Shown here: positions 25,389 to 34,932 of the stretch, piece after piece
How the letters are laid out: each line of letters starts with the position of its first letter
Numbering within the stretch: the stretch's first letter is position 1
Assembly (NCBI GenBank): GCA_002457055.1
Contig: NTKT01000017.1
Span: 1-52,325 of the forward strand
Direction: 5' to 3'
Source of the DNA: Rhodobacteraceae bacterium MED-G08
GTDB taxonomy: Bacteria; Pseudomonadota; Alphaproteobacteria; Rhodobacterales; Rhodobacteraceae
DNA: 52,325 nucleotides
Notes under the pieces: model-generated
What the model saw: only the letters and a program-made list of their open reading frames with translations
What the model was told of the DNA's origin: nothing
Database searches by the model: none
Position numbers and translations under genes: made by a program

Positions 25389-26246
25389 TTATAACTCCTT
25401 ACGAATATCCACAAAACGGAGCATGATTGAAATCATAATGACCACGGTTGCTAATAAAACGACCGCAGTCGCACAAGCAGAGGGATATTGAAGTAAACTT
25501 ATATCATTAGAAATTAGTCGTCCCATATTTGCTATTTGAGAACCTGACATAAATCTTACGGTAATAAAATCACCCATCACCAGCGCCACAACAAATATTG
25601 AACCAATCATTATTCCAGGCTTACAGAGAGGAATTATAACATTTACTAAAATCTGCGTACTTGATGCCCCAGCGTCTCTAGCTGCCTCTATAAGCGATTT
25701 ATCAATTCTCATCATAGTGTTGAAGATCGGGACCACCATGAATAGAGTGTATAAATGCACAAAAGCCAAACAGACTGAAAACTCAGAATACAGTAGCCAC
25801 TCGACTGGCTCATCGACTATGCCCATCTCGATCAATGACTGATTTGCCAATCCATTCCTACCTAGAAATGGAATCCAACTAATCATTCTGATGATGTTTG
25901 ACGTCCAAAATGGGATAGTGCAGAGGAGAAAACAAATGATTTGCCAGGTCAGAGAGTGTACGAAAAAAGCCAGATAGTATGCGACTGTAAATCCTAAAAC
26001 AAGTGTTATTGCCCACACTAGAACCGCAAAATATAAAGTTCTAAAAAACACCCGATAAGTGACATCGGAAGTTAACAGAAATTCGTAGTTATCAAATAGA
26101 AAAGCAGGGTAAATCGAGAACTCTGTGGAACCCCAAAAACTTACTGCTGTAATTAGGATTATCGGCACAATAATAAATGCCGACAAAACCAAAATCACTG
26201 GACTAGCCAATAATATACTAGAGATATTTTTTTGTAATACAGCCAA
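25389..26246 (-). CDS. ABC transporter permease, PotB-like (second importer)
   Basis: Inner-membrane permease of 285 residues with six membrane segments and the EAA motif in LIEAARDAGASSTQILVNVIIPLCKPGI. The best start is a TTG at 26246; no in-frame ATG lies near enough to keep the first membrane segment whole. It follows the binding-protein gene across a 94-base gap that contains a long perfect hairpin. It pairs with the PotC-like permease. Confidence 0.85.
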   Translation of the reverse strand: MAVLQKNISSILLASPVILVLSAFIIVPIILITAVSFWGSTEFSIYPAFLFDNYEFLLTSDVTYRVFFRTLYFAVLVWAITLVLGFTVAYYLAFFVHSLTWQIICFLLCTIPFWTSNIIRMISWIPFLGRNGLANQSLIEMGIVDEPVEWLLYSEFSVCLAFVHLYTLFMVVPIFNTMMRIDKSLIEAARDAGASSTQILVNVIIPLCKPGIMIGSIFVVALVMGDFITVRFMSGSQIANMGRLISNDISLLQYPSACATAVVLLATVVIMISIMLRFVDIRKEL

Positions 26247-26307
26247 TATTAGTGTCCGTAATCCGTTAACAATTTATTAAGGCTAGTAAAGATGCCCTTG
26301 AGTCTTT

Positions 26308-26342
26308 GGTCGACGCAAAGATTTGCGTCGACCTTTTTTTTT
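26308..26342. terminator. Long perfect hairpin between binding-protein and permease genes
   Basis: GGTCGACGCAAA (26308-26319) and its exact complement (26322-26333) form a 12-bp stem with a two-base loop. The run of T follows it on the plus strand, so as an intrinsic terminator it points toward the plus strand, against the genes. For the minus-strand mRNA it would be a strong 3' hairpin just after the binding-protein stop, of the sort that stabilises that part of the message. Confidence 0.6.
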
Positions 26343-27618
26343 AAGAAGCGATGAATTCGTTCCACTTCCTAACCATATACTGGTTTTCATCCATAACAGC
26401 ATTCCAACAGGCTACACTGCCCATACGGTCATAGAAAGAACCGCCATCACGCACTGCTCCAGCGCTTTCCATTTTTACCCCTTGCGGATTAACGATATCA
26501 CCTTTGGCTGCTTTACCTTCAAACCAATAACTCCACTCATCAGCGGACATATATTCTTTTGAAGTTTCAACCGCTGCAGAATAATAGCCTTGACGCATCA
26601 GGAAGCCACCAACCCAGCCGGACAAGTACCAATTGATATACTCATACGCCGCGTCCAACTCTTTCCCGCTCAGGTGTGCAGCAATTCCTAATCCGCCGCC
26701 CCAGCTACGGTAGCCTTCTTTTAGTGGCTGATAAACACATGGGATCCCTTTTGATCTCACTGCAGTAATCGCAGGAGACCACATTGATTGAATTACGACC
26801 TCACCAGAAGCCATTAAATTGACAGATTCATCGAAGCTTTTCCAGAATGCTCTAAATTGGCCCGCCTTTTTGGCCTCAGTGAAGATACCGATAGTCTTAT
26901 CGATTTCCTCTTTGGTCATATTACCCTTATCACCGTACTGGATTTCACCCATAGCTTCGCAAACCATTGCCATATCCATGATACCGATAGATGAAATATC
27001 CAGAATTGAGGCTTTGCCTTTAAACTCAGGGTTTAGCAATTCCGCCCATGTATTGATTGGTCTGTTAATAAGATCTGGTCTTATTCCCAGTGTATCGGCG
27101 TTATAAATCGTTGGAATCATTGTCATCCAACCAGTTTCTTCTGATGAAAAACTTTTACCATTAGCGCCTTCCACAAAGCTCACTGTATGAGGTGCAGTGC
27201 CTTGGGCAATTGTGCTTGTTGGGGTCAGCTTACCATTTTTAAAGATACCAACAATTTTGTCATAGTTAGCAATCTTGCTTGTATCCATCGCTTGTAAGTT
27301 ACCAATTGGCCAAACTTTTTTACACATCCAATACTCAATATCTGCGATATCGAATGACTTGGGCTGTGTTGCAACCTTTTGAACAACTGAGTCACTGTCA
27401 AGTGCAGTCATCTCCATTGTAATGCCAAGATCTTCTTTAGCCTTTGCTGCAATTTCATTAAAGGCAGAAACGCCTGTACCTGATTGCCGCAAAACAATGT
27501 TACTTTGTGCCCAAATCATAGGGGCTCCAAGTGTTCCTGCAGCGGCAGCTGTGGTAGCGGCTACGCCACTTTTAAGTAGCGATCTGCGGGAAATTTTACT
27601 TTTGCTATTTGCTTTCAT
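26341..27618 (-). CDS. ABC transporter substrate-binding protein with Tat signal (second importer)
   Basis: A periplasmic binding protein of 425 residues. The N-terminus has the twin-arginine motif SRRSLLKSG followed by an Ala-rich hydrophobic stretch and cleavage near IWAQ, so export through Tat is likely. The mature part belongs to the PotD-like extracellular-binding group (EYINWYLSGWVGGFLMRQGYYS). The ATG at 27618 has GGAG upstream. The ligand is unknown; a hydantoin or ureide is suggested only by the neighbours. It is much longer than the first binding protein and is not a recent duplicate of it. Confidence 0.86.
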   Translation of the reverse strand: MKANSKSKISRRSLLKSGVAATTAAAAGTLGAPMIWAQSNIVLRQSGTGVSAFNEIAAKAKEDLGITMEMTALDSDSVVQKVATQPKSFDIADIEYWMCKKVWPIGNLQAMDTSKIANYDKIVGIFKNGKLTPTSTIAQGTAPHTVSFVEGANGKSFSSEETGWMTMIPTIYNADTLGIRPDLINRPINTWAELLNPEFKGKASILDISSIGIMDMAMVCEAMGEIQYGDKGNMTKEEIDKTIGIFTEAKKAGQFRAFWKSFDESVNLMASGEVVIQSMWSPAITAVRSKGIPCVYQPLKEGYRSWGGGLGIAAHLSGKELDAAYEYINWYLSGWVGGFLMRQGYYSAAVETSKEYMSADEWSYWFEGKAAKGDIVNPQGVKMESAGAVRDGGSFYDRMGSVACWNAVMDENQYMVRKWNEFIAS

Positions 27619-27644
27619 ATTAATCTCCAACTTGATTTATGACA

Positions 27645-28619
27645 TCATTGAGTTTTTAAAGTTTTTGCATCGATGTCGTTCCAAACTGCAAAAACTGTTT
27701 CTCCGATACTAAAAGGTTTATCGAAAAAAGTTGCTTCTGGCATTTTTGCCAAGTACTCACCACCTGCATCATCTTCTACCGACACAGTCACGTTATCACC
27801 AAAATATTCAATCGCGTTTACTTCGCATTTAAAATTTCCTTTCGAGCGCTTGAGACCAAAGAGATCCGACCGGACGGAAATAAGGGTTTCTTTCCACTGA
27901 ATGACGTTGTGCCCACCAAGAAATTTTGCGACAAATTCTGTTTCAGGGTTATTGTAAATGTCTCTGGGAGAACCGCTTTGTTGGATTTTAGCATCATTCA
28001 TTACAACAATTTGGTCAGAGAGAGCCATTGCTTCATCCTGACTATGAGTAACGTGTAAAAAAGTAATTCCGAGTTCTGATTGCAGACGCTTCAGCTCAGC
28101 ACGCATCTTTACTCGAAGGAATGGGTCAAGGGCTGACAGGGGTTCATCAAGTAATAAAATTTGCGGATCTGTGATCAAAGCTCGAGCCAAAGCCGCGCGC
28201 TGCTGCTGGCCACCAGATAACTGGCTTGGCAAGCGTTCTGAATACTGAGACAAACCAACTGTCCCTAGCATTTTCTGAACCCTTTCTTTTTGTTCCGACG
28301 CAGAAACTCCTTTGATTTTCAAACTAAATGCAACGTTTTTCTCAACAGTCATGTGGGGAAACAATGCATAATTTTGAAACATCATGGCAGTACCACGCTG
28401 CGCAGGAGGAAGCTTAGATATATCACGTCCATCCAAAACTACTGCACCTTCAGAAACTTCTTCGTGTCCAGCGACCATCCTCAACGTCGAGGTTTTGCCG
28501 CATCCAGAGGGACCAAGCAGACAAATATACCCTTTATCATTAAACTTAATGCTGATGTTGTCTACTGCTACGGCGGTACCGTAAAATTTTGAAACACCTA
28601 CTAACTCTAACTGCGACAT
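27645..28619 (-). CDS. ABC transporter ATPase, PotA-like (second importer)
   Basis: ATP-binding subunit of 324 residues. Walker A GPSGCGKTS, signature LSGGQQQR, Walker B LLLDEPLSALDP and HVTHSQDEAMALSD are present, followed by a TOBE-like tail. The start at 28619 (MSQLELVG) has GAGAAAG upstream; an upstream in-frame reading adds a 29-residue leader without support. It heads the transporter block, 249 bases after the hydantoinase B gene, so a promoter may lie between them. Confidence 0.9.
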   Translation of the reverse strand: MSQLELVGVSKFYGTAVAVDNISIKFNDKGYICLLGPSGCGKTSTLRMVAGHEEVSEGAVVLDGRDISKLPPAQRGTAMMFQNYALFPHMTVEKNVAFSLKIKGVSASEQKERVQKMLGTVGLSQYSERLPSQLSGGQQQRAALARALITDPQILLLDEPLSALDPFLRVKMRAELKRLQSELGITFLHVTHSQDEAMALSDQIVVMNDAKIQQSGSPRDIYNNPETEFVAKFLGGHNVIQWKETLISVRSDLFGLKRSKGNFKCEVNAIEYFGDNVTVSVEDDAGGEYLAKMPEATFFDKPFSIGETVFAVWNDIDAKTLKTQ

Positions 28620-28700
28620 ATATTCTTTCTCATGTGTTGGACTGAAAGCTGTCAGCGACTCGGCCGAATGTCTGCTTATTAGGTCGCAATTGGAGGTAAA

Positions 28701-28717
28701 AATCAAACAAATTGATT
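28701..28717. promoter_or_regulatory. Inverted repeat upstream of the second importer
   Basis: AATCAA (28701-28706) and TTGATT (28712-28717) form a short inverted repeat with a five-base spacer, in the 249-base gap between hyuB and the ATPase gene. It lies about 80 bases before the ATPase start. It could be an operator, but in AT-rich DNA such a short repeat may arise by chance. No clear promoter boxes were identified in the gap. Confidence 0.25.
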
Positions 28718-28868
28718 AAAAAAGAAGCACAAATCTATACGATTGCACATTTTTTTATCTCCGAGAAATGCTGTTTATTTGCATTTTTTACTCAATCTAG
28801 AGGCAGAAATTTACAAGTTATCAAAGGAAGAATCTTCGAAAAAAATTTAAAGAAAGCTTAAAATCCTT

Positions 28869-30578
28869 CTAGAACATCATGTTATATTCATCTTTGGCTA
28901 TCTTTTCTGTAATTATTTCGTTTTCTAAATCTGATTTTACCATTTCTGGATCTCTTTCTGATTTAGATCCATATCCTCCGCCGTTTGGCCCCAGAACCTC
29001 TATTTTTGTTCCGACAGGAATTAGCTTATACGGAATTTTAGATGGCAAGCTCGACTTATTATTTGATTGTTCTACTAAATTTATTTCTGCAGTAGACCCA
29101 CTGGCGCCACCATCAAAGCCCCAAGGCTTGTACTTGTGTCCATCTCCCTCAATGGAAATTGCTCCATCATCCAGAAATTCAAAAAGTCTTACTGTGCCTA
29201 AACCACCACGCCACTTACCATGACCTGCATCAGCTTCTCGCAACTCATATTTTAAGACTCTCAATGGCAAATGACTTTCAATATCCTCGATTGGGTTATT
29301 TCTTGTATTCGCATATAGCGTGTCTACTGCATCCATACCATCTTGCCCATATCGCCCACCGTAAGACCCCTCCATTATTTCCATGTGAACCCATTGGGAG
29401 CCTGCGCTTCCACCGGAAAAGGCAACCACCCTTAAATTTCCAATACCCGCGCTGACTTTTTCTGGAACGGCTTTTGACATCGCCTTCATTACTGTGTCAG
29501 CCACAGCATTACCGGGGCAAAATCTTGCTATTACTGGTGCAGGAAAAATTGGATTTGCAAGACTGCCGAGCGGCGCTGTTATTTCAATGGGTCTCGTAAG
29601 ACCACTATTTTGAGGTATTGCGCCGAACTCGTTACTATCAAGCAGAATAGAACGAAGCGTCAACCATATTGCACAATCTACTGTGCCAACAAAGGGCATA
29701 TTTATAGGCTTATTATCAATCTGCTTGGAAGTGCCTGCCAAGTCAACTTTCAAGTTCGACCCTTTTACATTAATTGACGCGGCTATTTTAATGTCTTTTA
29801 AATTTGCATCCTCACTATCTAGAAATCCATCTATGAATGTTTCTGCATAATAAGTCCCATCGGGAACCTCTTCGATCGCTTTGCGCATCAGCGTCTCTGA
29901 ATAATCTAGAAGGTTCTCATACGCAGCAGTTATGGTCTCAAGCCCATATTTTTGAATAAGTTCATTAAATCTCTCCGCGCCAATTCTTGCTGCGGAAACT
30001 TGTGCCTCCATATCTCCAACTACTAGGTCCGGCATCCTTATGTTTGACCTTAAAATTTGCCACACTGGCTCAACTTTTTTGTTATTTTCATAGACTCTGA
30101 CTGCTTTGAACTGGAGGCCTTCAGCATATGCATCGACAGCATCGACAATTCCACAACTTCCAGGTGTCAAAGCCCCAACGTCGAGATGGTGGGCAGTCGT
30201 GACCGAAAAACCAACAAGGTCATTATTAGCGAATACGGGAACAAGAAACCCAACATCTGGACCGTGTGAAGCACCATTGTAAGGGTCGTTGTGCATAAAA
30301 ATGTCCCCTGGCTTAATTTCATCACCACGTCCTTTTAATTCCTCGAGCACACCCATCACATATCCTGGAATTGGGCCAGATTGTAGCGGAGTACTCATGG
30401 TACACTCACAAAGCTGACGCCCAGTTTGGTCCGTTAATGCAGTCCCAAAGTCTTCGCTTTCTCTAATGATACTTGAGTAGCTCATACGCATAAGCTTCTG
30501 GCCCATTTCCAACGCTATGTCTTCAAGCGCCCCATGGATCACAGATGCTAAAAAAGGATCTATATTTTTATCAATCAT
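28869..30578 (-). CDS. hyuB: Hydantoinase B/oxoprolinase-family subunit
   Basis: Second subunit of an ATP-dependent hydantoinase or N-methylhydantoinase (relative of 5-oxoprolinase). The 569 residues include MSYSSIIRESEDFGTALTD, HNDPYNGASHGPDVGF, the DVGALTPGSCG segment with its histidines before it (TTAHHLDVG), and GGxGTVR and GPNGGGYGSKSERDPE near the C-terminus, all typical of HyuB. The gene overlaps the HyuA stop by eight bases. The enzyme would open rings that the zinc hydantoinase cannot, such as N-methylhydantoin from creatinine. Confidence 0.9.
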   Translation of the reverse strand: MIDKNIDPFLASVIHGALEDIALEMGQKLMRMSYSSIIRESEDFGTALTDQTGRQLCECTMSTPLQSGPIPGYVMGVLEELKGRGDEIKPGDIFMHNDPYNGASHGPDVGFLVPVFANNDLVGFSVTTAHHLDVGALTPGSCGIVDAVDAYAEGLQFKAVRVYENNKKVEPVWQILRSNIRMPDLVVGDMEAQVSAARIGAERFNELIQKYGLETITAAYENLLDYSETLMRKAIEEVPDGTYYAETFIDGFLDSEDANLKDIKIAASINVKGSNLKVDLAGTSKQIDNKPINMPFVGTVDCAIWLTLRSILLDSNEFGAIPQNSGLTRPIEITAPLGSLANPIFPAPVIARFCPGNAVADTVMKAMSKAVPEKVSAGIGNLRVVAFSGGSAGSQWVHMEIMEGSYGGRYGQDGMDAVDTLYANTRNNPIEDIESHLPLRVLKYELREADAGHGKWRGGLGTVRLFEFLDDGAISIEGDGHKYKPWGFDGGASGSTAEINLVEQSNNKSSLPSKIPYKLIPVGTKIEVLGPNGGGYGSKSERDPEMVKSDLENEIITEKIAKDEYNMMF

Positions 30579-32661
30579 TGTTATTATCCAATTTTCTTAA
30601 TCTTAGAGTTAGGTCATCATCAACAGACATTGTCCATCCAGGGGGTACAACTGTTGTACTGTCCTCTTGATAAATAACGTTTGGACCAGCTTTTTGGGCA
30701 CCGCCTGTCAAAGTCTTCCTGTCTATAATTTCAGTTTCAAAACTTTGGGGTTTACCATCAATGCTAAATTCTACTTTAGTATTAGGTAAATTCAAACGAC
30801 TAACAGTTTCATCACTGCTATTTTCAAAAGAAAATTTATTGCTCGAATTTTCCTTTTTAATTTGTGCCTTCAACTTTACCGATACCATTTCTATATCTGC
30901 AGATAAGAAATTGTGACCATATTCTTGCTTATGCTGTTTGTGGAAGGCATCCCATACCTGCTCCAAGTTTTCTGGCTTAAGCACATCAGAATTAAGGGGT
31001 ACTTTTAGCTCATACCCCTGACCCACATATCTTAGGTCAGTAAACGCCTCAAATTGTATTAATTTTGTATCAGCCTTATCCCGTTCAAAAATTGAAGTCA
31101 GATCACTTTTCATTTCAGATAAGGTTTCATTAAGGGTGGATAAATTAAATTGTGTCTTTGTCATAAGCAACGTTTTGACAGAATGGTATTCAACCTGGGA
31201 AATTAACAATCCAAAAGCACACATTATTCCGGGATTCTGCGGTACAATAACTTCATTTATACCCAAAATTTCAGCCACACCGACTGCTTGTAAAGGCCCT
31301 CCTCCACCGAACGCGCATAAGCTAAAATCTCTTGGATCGATACCTTTTTGTATGGTTCTCGATCTTATGGCTGAAGCCATGTTATTATTGAGAACTGAAA
31401 TTGTGCCAAGTGCCGTTTGATTTATAGTACTTCCAAGGTTTGAGGAAACTTCTTTCAGGCTCGTTTCTGCCATTTGTGAATCCAGCGTCATTCTTCCATC
31501 AAGAATTCTGTCACCTAGCAGCCTACCCAACACTAAATTTGCATCTGTTACTGTTGGTTTTGATCCACCTAAATTATAGCATGCCGGACCAGGAAAAGCT
31601 CCAGCACTCTCAGGACCAACCTTAAAACCACCACCAGCATCTACTCTAGCAATCGAACCTCCCCCTGCGCCAATCGTGTGAATATCAATCATTGGTAGCT
31701 GTACAGGGTAACCTGAGATACTTGCATTACGTGAGCTGACCTCATTCAATTGGCCATCATTAATAATTGAAATGTCAGCACTAGTCCCGCCTATATCTAA
31801 AGTGATTAGGTTTTTCATTTTTTTCTTAGATGCGAGCCATAAGCCAGCATTTGCCCCAGCAACTAATCCCGAAAGCAAGGTAAGTTCTGGGTGCCTCATT
31901 ATCATTTCTGGTGTAGCCAGTCCGCCACTGGAAGTCATAATTCTCAACTCAGCGTTCTGGCAAATATTCTTTAAATTAAATGATAAATTATCAATATATT
32001 GCGTAACTTTTGGCCCAATGAAAGCTGCAACGGCACCAGTAGTAAAACGTTCAAACTCACGAAATTGCGGAGAGACACTGGATGAAGTCGTAACAAAAGC
32101 ACTTGGAATTTGGTCTCGAACAATTTCTAAAACACGATTTTCATGTGCATTATTTCGATAAGAAAACAAAAAAGCTATGAGAATAGAATTTACATTATTA
32201 TCCTTAAAAAACTCTAAATGAGCCAAAATACTTTTTTCATCTAACGGTGTAATTTCATTACCAGAGCTATCTAGACGGCAGTTTACGGTCTTTCTAAACT
32301 TACGCTCTATCAAGGCTCTGTCTTGCCAAGGGATTTCCTGTCCAATCGAATAATGTTGCGGCCTTTGATGTCTGCCAATGTGCAAAATATCTCTAAAACC
32401 AGAGTTAGTTATTAAACCAACTTTTGCGCCTTTGCCCTCAAGTATGGAATTAGTTCCAACGGTGGTTCCATGAAAAATGGTGGACACGTCTTTTGCTTTG
32501 ATCGAGTACTTTGCTAAGAGCGCCTCCAGACCGGAACAGACCGCTTTGGATGGATCATCCGGCGTTGATGCTGTTTTATAGACAAAAGTTTTTTGATTAG
32601 AATTATCGAAACAGAAAAAATCAGTAAACGTACCACCGACATCAATACCAATTGAATACAA
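30571..32661 (-). CDS. hyuA: Hydantoinase A/oxoprolinase-family subunit (ATP-dependent)
   Basis: The ATP-binding subunit of the same enzyme, 696 residues. GIDVGGTFTDFF at the N-terminus is the actin-like phosphate-binding motif, LDIGGTSADIS the second, and GAGGGSIARVDAGG, GPESAGAFPGPACYN and CAFGGGGPLQAV are the conserved hydantoinase-A blocks. The ATG at 32661 has AGGAAGAAG upstream. It is the first gene of the minus-strand arm, divergent from the MDR gene by 88 bases. Hydantoin, N-methylhydantoin, acetophenone-carboxylase-type or oxoproline substrates all remain possible on sequence alone. Confidence 0.9.
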   Translation of the reverse strand: MYSIGIDVGGTFTDFFCFDNSNQKTFVYKTASTPDDPSKAVCSGLEALLAKYSIKAKDVSTIFHGTTVGTNSILEGKGAKVGLITNSGFRDILHIGRHQRPQHYSIGQEIPWQDRALIERKFRKTVNCRLDSSGNEITPLDEKSILAHLEFFKDNNVNSILIAFLFSYRNNAHENRVLEIVRDQIPSAFVTTSSSVSPQFREFERFTTGAVAAFIGPKVTQYIDNLSFNLKNICQNAELRIMTSSGGLATPEMIMRHPELTLLSGLVAGANAGLWLASKKKMKNLITLDIGGTSADISIINDGQLNEVSSRNASISGYPVQLPMIDIHTIGAGGGSIARVDAGGGFKVGPESAGAFPGPACYNLGGSKPTVTDANLVLGRLLGDRILDGRMTLDSQMAETSLKEVSSNLGSTINQTALGTISVLNNNMASAIRSRTIQKGIDPRDFSLCAFGGGGPLQAVGVAEILGINEVIVPQNPGIMCAFGLLISQVEYHSVKTLLMTKTQFNLSTLNETLSEMKSDLTSIFERDKADTKLIQFEAFTDLRYVGQGYELKVPLNSDVLKPENLEQVWDAFHKQHKQEYGHNFLSADIEMVSVKLKAQIKKENSSNKFSFENSSDETVSRLNLPNTKVEFSIDGKPQSFETEIIDRKTLTGGAQKAGPNVIYQEDSTTVVPPGWTMSVDDDLTLRLRKLDNNND

Positions 32662-32713
32662 CTTCTTCTTCCTTTTAATAAAAGTATAGTGTTACCATAA
32701 TGTGGAGCAGATT

Positions 32714-32728
32714 TTGACTATGAGTCAA
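32714..32728. promoter_or_regulatory. Palindrome in the hyuA divergent promoter
   Basis: TTGACTATGAGTCAA is a perfect inverted repeat (six-base arms, spacer ATG) centred in the 88-base gap between hyuA and the MDR gene. Its place suits an operator controlling both arms. No regulator gene lies adjacent, so the binding protein is unknown; a GntR-type factor would fit the size of the site. Confidence 0.5.
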
Positions 32729-32749
32729 TAGACAGAAGGGGTCGCTCGG

Positions 32750-33730
32750 ATGAAAGGAATTCAAATAAATAAAATTGATGATGATTTCCACAGAAGTTTG
32801 GAAATTAATTTACCCAAGCCTGATTTAAACAACCATGAAATTTTAGTTGAAGTACATTATGGAGGGTTGAATTATGCTGATCTGATGATGTGCAATGGCT
32901 CTTATCCCCACCCCAAAGGTTACCCACTTCAAGCAGGAATAGAGTTTTCAGGCATTGTTGCAAAATGTGGCTCAGAAGTTCAAAATTTTTCAGTTGGCGA
33001 CAGAGTGGCAGGCTTCTCCGAAAACGCTGGTGCCTTTTCAGAGTTTTTAAGTATACCAGAGACTAGCGTCACAAAATTGATTGACGAAGTTTCTCTTGAA
33101 GACGGTGCTGCGTATTACGTCCAAACAACAACGGCATTTCACTTATTGCATACTATTGGCAAGGTAGAGGCCAATGATATTTTACTCATTCATGCCATAG
33201 GTGGCGGCGTTGGCTTGAACTTAACCCAGCTTGCAAAGCTCTCCGGAGCAACGGTAGTTGGCACTGTCGGAACAACTGGAAAGGAGAAAAGACCATTAGA
33301 GTGTGGAGCTGACCTTGTTTTGGACCGGACCAAGCAGCAATTTACGGAAGAAATTCAGCAAAAATTTGGAAAATCCCCTATAAGACTGTTAATCGACTCC
33401 ACCGGTGCAGATATTTTAAATGACAGCTTCGATTTAATGCAAAACTTAGGTCACGTTGTAAGTTATGGAGAAGCCAGTGGTAAACCTTATGATAACCTTT
33501 GGTCCCAACTAGTTCGTAGGTCTTTAACTTTCTCAAGGCTGCATATCGGCCATATCGATCATCGATCAGACGAGTGGCTTCAGTCTCAGATTACTATCCA
33601 AGAAATGATTAAGAATAAAAAACTAAAGTTATTTATTGAACATATTTTTGCAATCGAAGACTTTGACTTAGCTTATCAATCACTCGACAGCCGTAAAATA
33701 TCAGGAAAAATTTTAATCAAAATAAAATGA
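32750..33730 (+). CDS. Zinc-independent MDR oxidoreductase, quinone oxidoreductase-like
   Basis: A 326-residue NAD(P)H-dependent medium-chain dehydrogenase/reductase. The catalytic N-terminal domain contains GLNYADLMMCNGSYPHP and AGIEFSGIV, and the Rossmann domain has AIGGGVGLNLTQLAK (about residues 140-155). The zinc ligands of alcohol dehydrogenases are absent, as in quinone oxidoreductases (Qor). AAGGGG precedes the ATG. Its stop overlaps the next gene start (ATGA), so it is part of the plus arm. It may reduce an unsaturated or carbonyl intermediate; the substrate is unknown. Confidence 0.83.
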   Translation: MKGIQINKIDDDFHRSLEINLPKPDLNNHEILVEVHYGGLNYADLMMCNGSYPHPKGYPLQAGIEFSGIVAKCGSEVQNFSVGDRVAGFSENAGAFSEFLSIPETSVTKLIDEVSLEDGAAYYVQTTTAFHLLHTIGKVEANDILLIHAIGGGVGLNLTQLAKLSGATVVGTVGTTGKEKRPLECGADLVLDRTKQQFTEEIQQKFGKSPIRLLIDSTGADILNDSFDLMQNLGHVVSYGEASGKPYDNLWSQLVRRSLTFSRLHIGHIDHRSDEWLQSQITIQEMIKNKKLKLFIEHIFAIEDFDLAYQSLDSRKISGKILIKIK

Positions 33731-34932
33731 ATTGCCATTATTTCAAAAATCAGACTAGCAAAAGACCAATATACTTTAATTCTCAGCGAGTGCCGTTTAA
33801 CGAGGCTCAGGCACTTATAAAAAAAATTCTACCTGACTCAGGATTTACTTCTGCTTACGAAACTATTTCTAAGTGGCCAGGTTATCAGCCAACATCGCTA
33901 ATTAATCTTGTTAATGTAGCAGATGCATTGGGGGTCAAATCTGTTTTTTACAAAAACGAGGCAGAGCGGTTTGGCCTAAAGAGCTTCAAGGCTTTGGGTG
34001 GAGCCTATGCGGTACATAAATGCTTAGAAATGCTAGTTGGAAAAAATCATATTAGTGATAATAAAAGTCCAAAAATCAAAAAGATGATAGCCGGTATAAC
34101 GGTCACTTCGGCAACAGATGGAAACCATGGAAAATCTGTAGCCTGGGGAGCTAAGATGTTTGGCTGTAAATGCGTAATATTTATTCATGAGAAAGTGAGC
34201 AAAAATAGAGAAAACGCCTTAAAGAAATACGGGGCCCAAGTCGTAAGGGCTGGGAAAAATTATGACGAAAGTGTGAAAATAGCTCAGGAGAAAGCAAAGG
34301 AAAATGACTGGCACGTAATTTCTGATACATCATACGCCGGATATTCCACAATCCCGAAACATGTAATGAATGGCTATGAAGTTATGATCTACGAGGCTGT
34401 AATTAAGCAAAGTGTTAGGCCAACACACGTATTTTTGCAAACAGGTGTGGGCAGCTTGGCAGCGGGAGTAACTGCAAGCCTTTTCCGTAACCTCTATTAT
34501 TCGCCCAGGATAATTTTGGTAGATCCAGAAAATGCAGATTGTTGGGTGCAATCAATTAAGCATCAAGAACCTGTCGCATGTGAGGGTAGCCTTGATACTT
34601 ATATGGCAGGATTGGCTTGTGGAACCGTTTCAGTAATAGCTTGGGAGATCCTTAGCAAAACCATAGAAGCCTCAATGAGCATATCTGATTTAGATGCCGC
34701 GAGAGCAATGCGTTGTTTAAAATTTTGTAAAAGATCGCACTATGCAATAGAGGCTGGAGAGTCAGCAACTGCCGGATTGGCTGGCCTCATTTTAACCTCA
34801 AATACCTCTAGATTGAAGCAGCAATTGAAAATAAACAAAGACTCACAAATTTTGATTATAGGTAGCGAGGGTGTTACCGATAGAGATATCTACAACAAAA
34901 TTGTGACAAATGAACTACTTTCAGAAACATGA
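33727..34932 (+). CDS. Diaminopropionate ammonia-lyase-family PLP enzyme
   Basis: A fold-type II PLP enzyme of 401 residues, the usual length of diaminopropionate ammonia-lyase (DpaL). K88 in SFKALGGAYAV is the Schiff-base lysine, D131 in ATDGNHGKSVAWG and D200 in ISDTSYAGY match the two catalytic aspartates of the enterobacterial enzyme (Asp120 and Asp189) with exact spacing. These are reported to serve the D- and L-isomers, so the enzyme should act on both and could also deaminate D-serine-like acids. It overlaps the genes on both sides. Placed beside a D-carbamoylase it may turn the released D-amino acid into a keto acid and ammonia. Confidence 0.86.
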   Translation: MNCHYFKNQTSKRPIYFNSQRVPFNEAQALIKKILPDSGFTSAYETISKWPGYQPTSLINLVNVADALGVKSVFYKNEAERFGLKSFKALGGAYAVHKCLEMLVGKNHISDNKSPKIKKMIAGITVTSATDGNHGKSVAWGAKMFGCKCVIFIHEKVSKNRENALKKYGAQVVRAGKNYDESVKIAQEKAKENDWHVISDTSYAGYSTIPKHVMNGYEVMIYEAVIKQSVRPTHVFLQTGVGSLAAGVTASLFRNLYYSPRIILVDPENADCWVQSIKHQEPVACEGSLDTYMAGLACGTVSVIAWEILSKTIEASMSISDLDAARAMRCLKFCKRSHYAIEAGESATAGLAGLILTSNTSRLKQQLKINKDSQILIIGSEGVTDRDIYNKIVTNELLSET

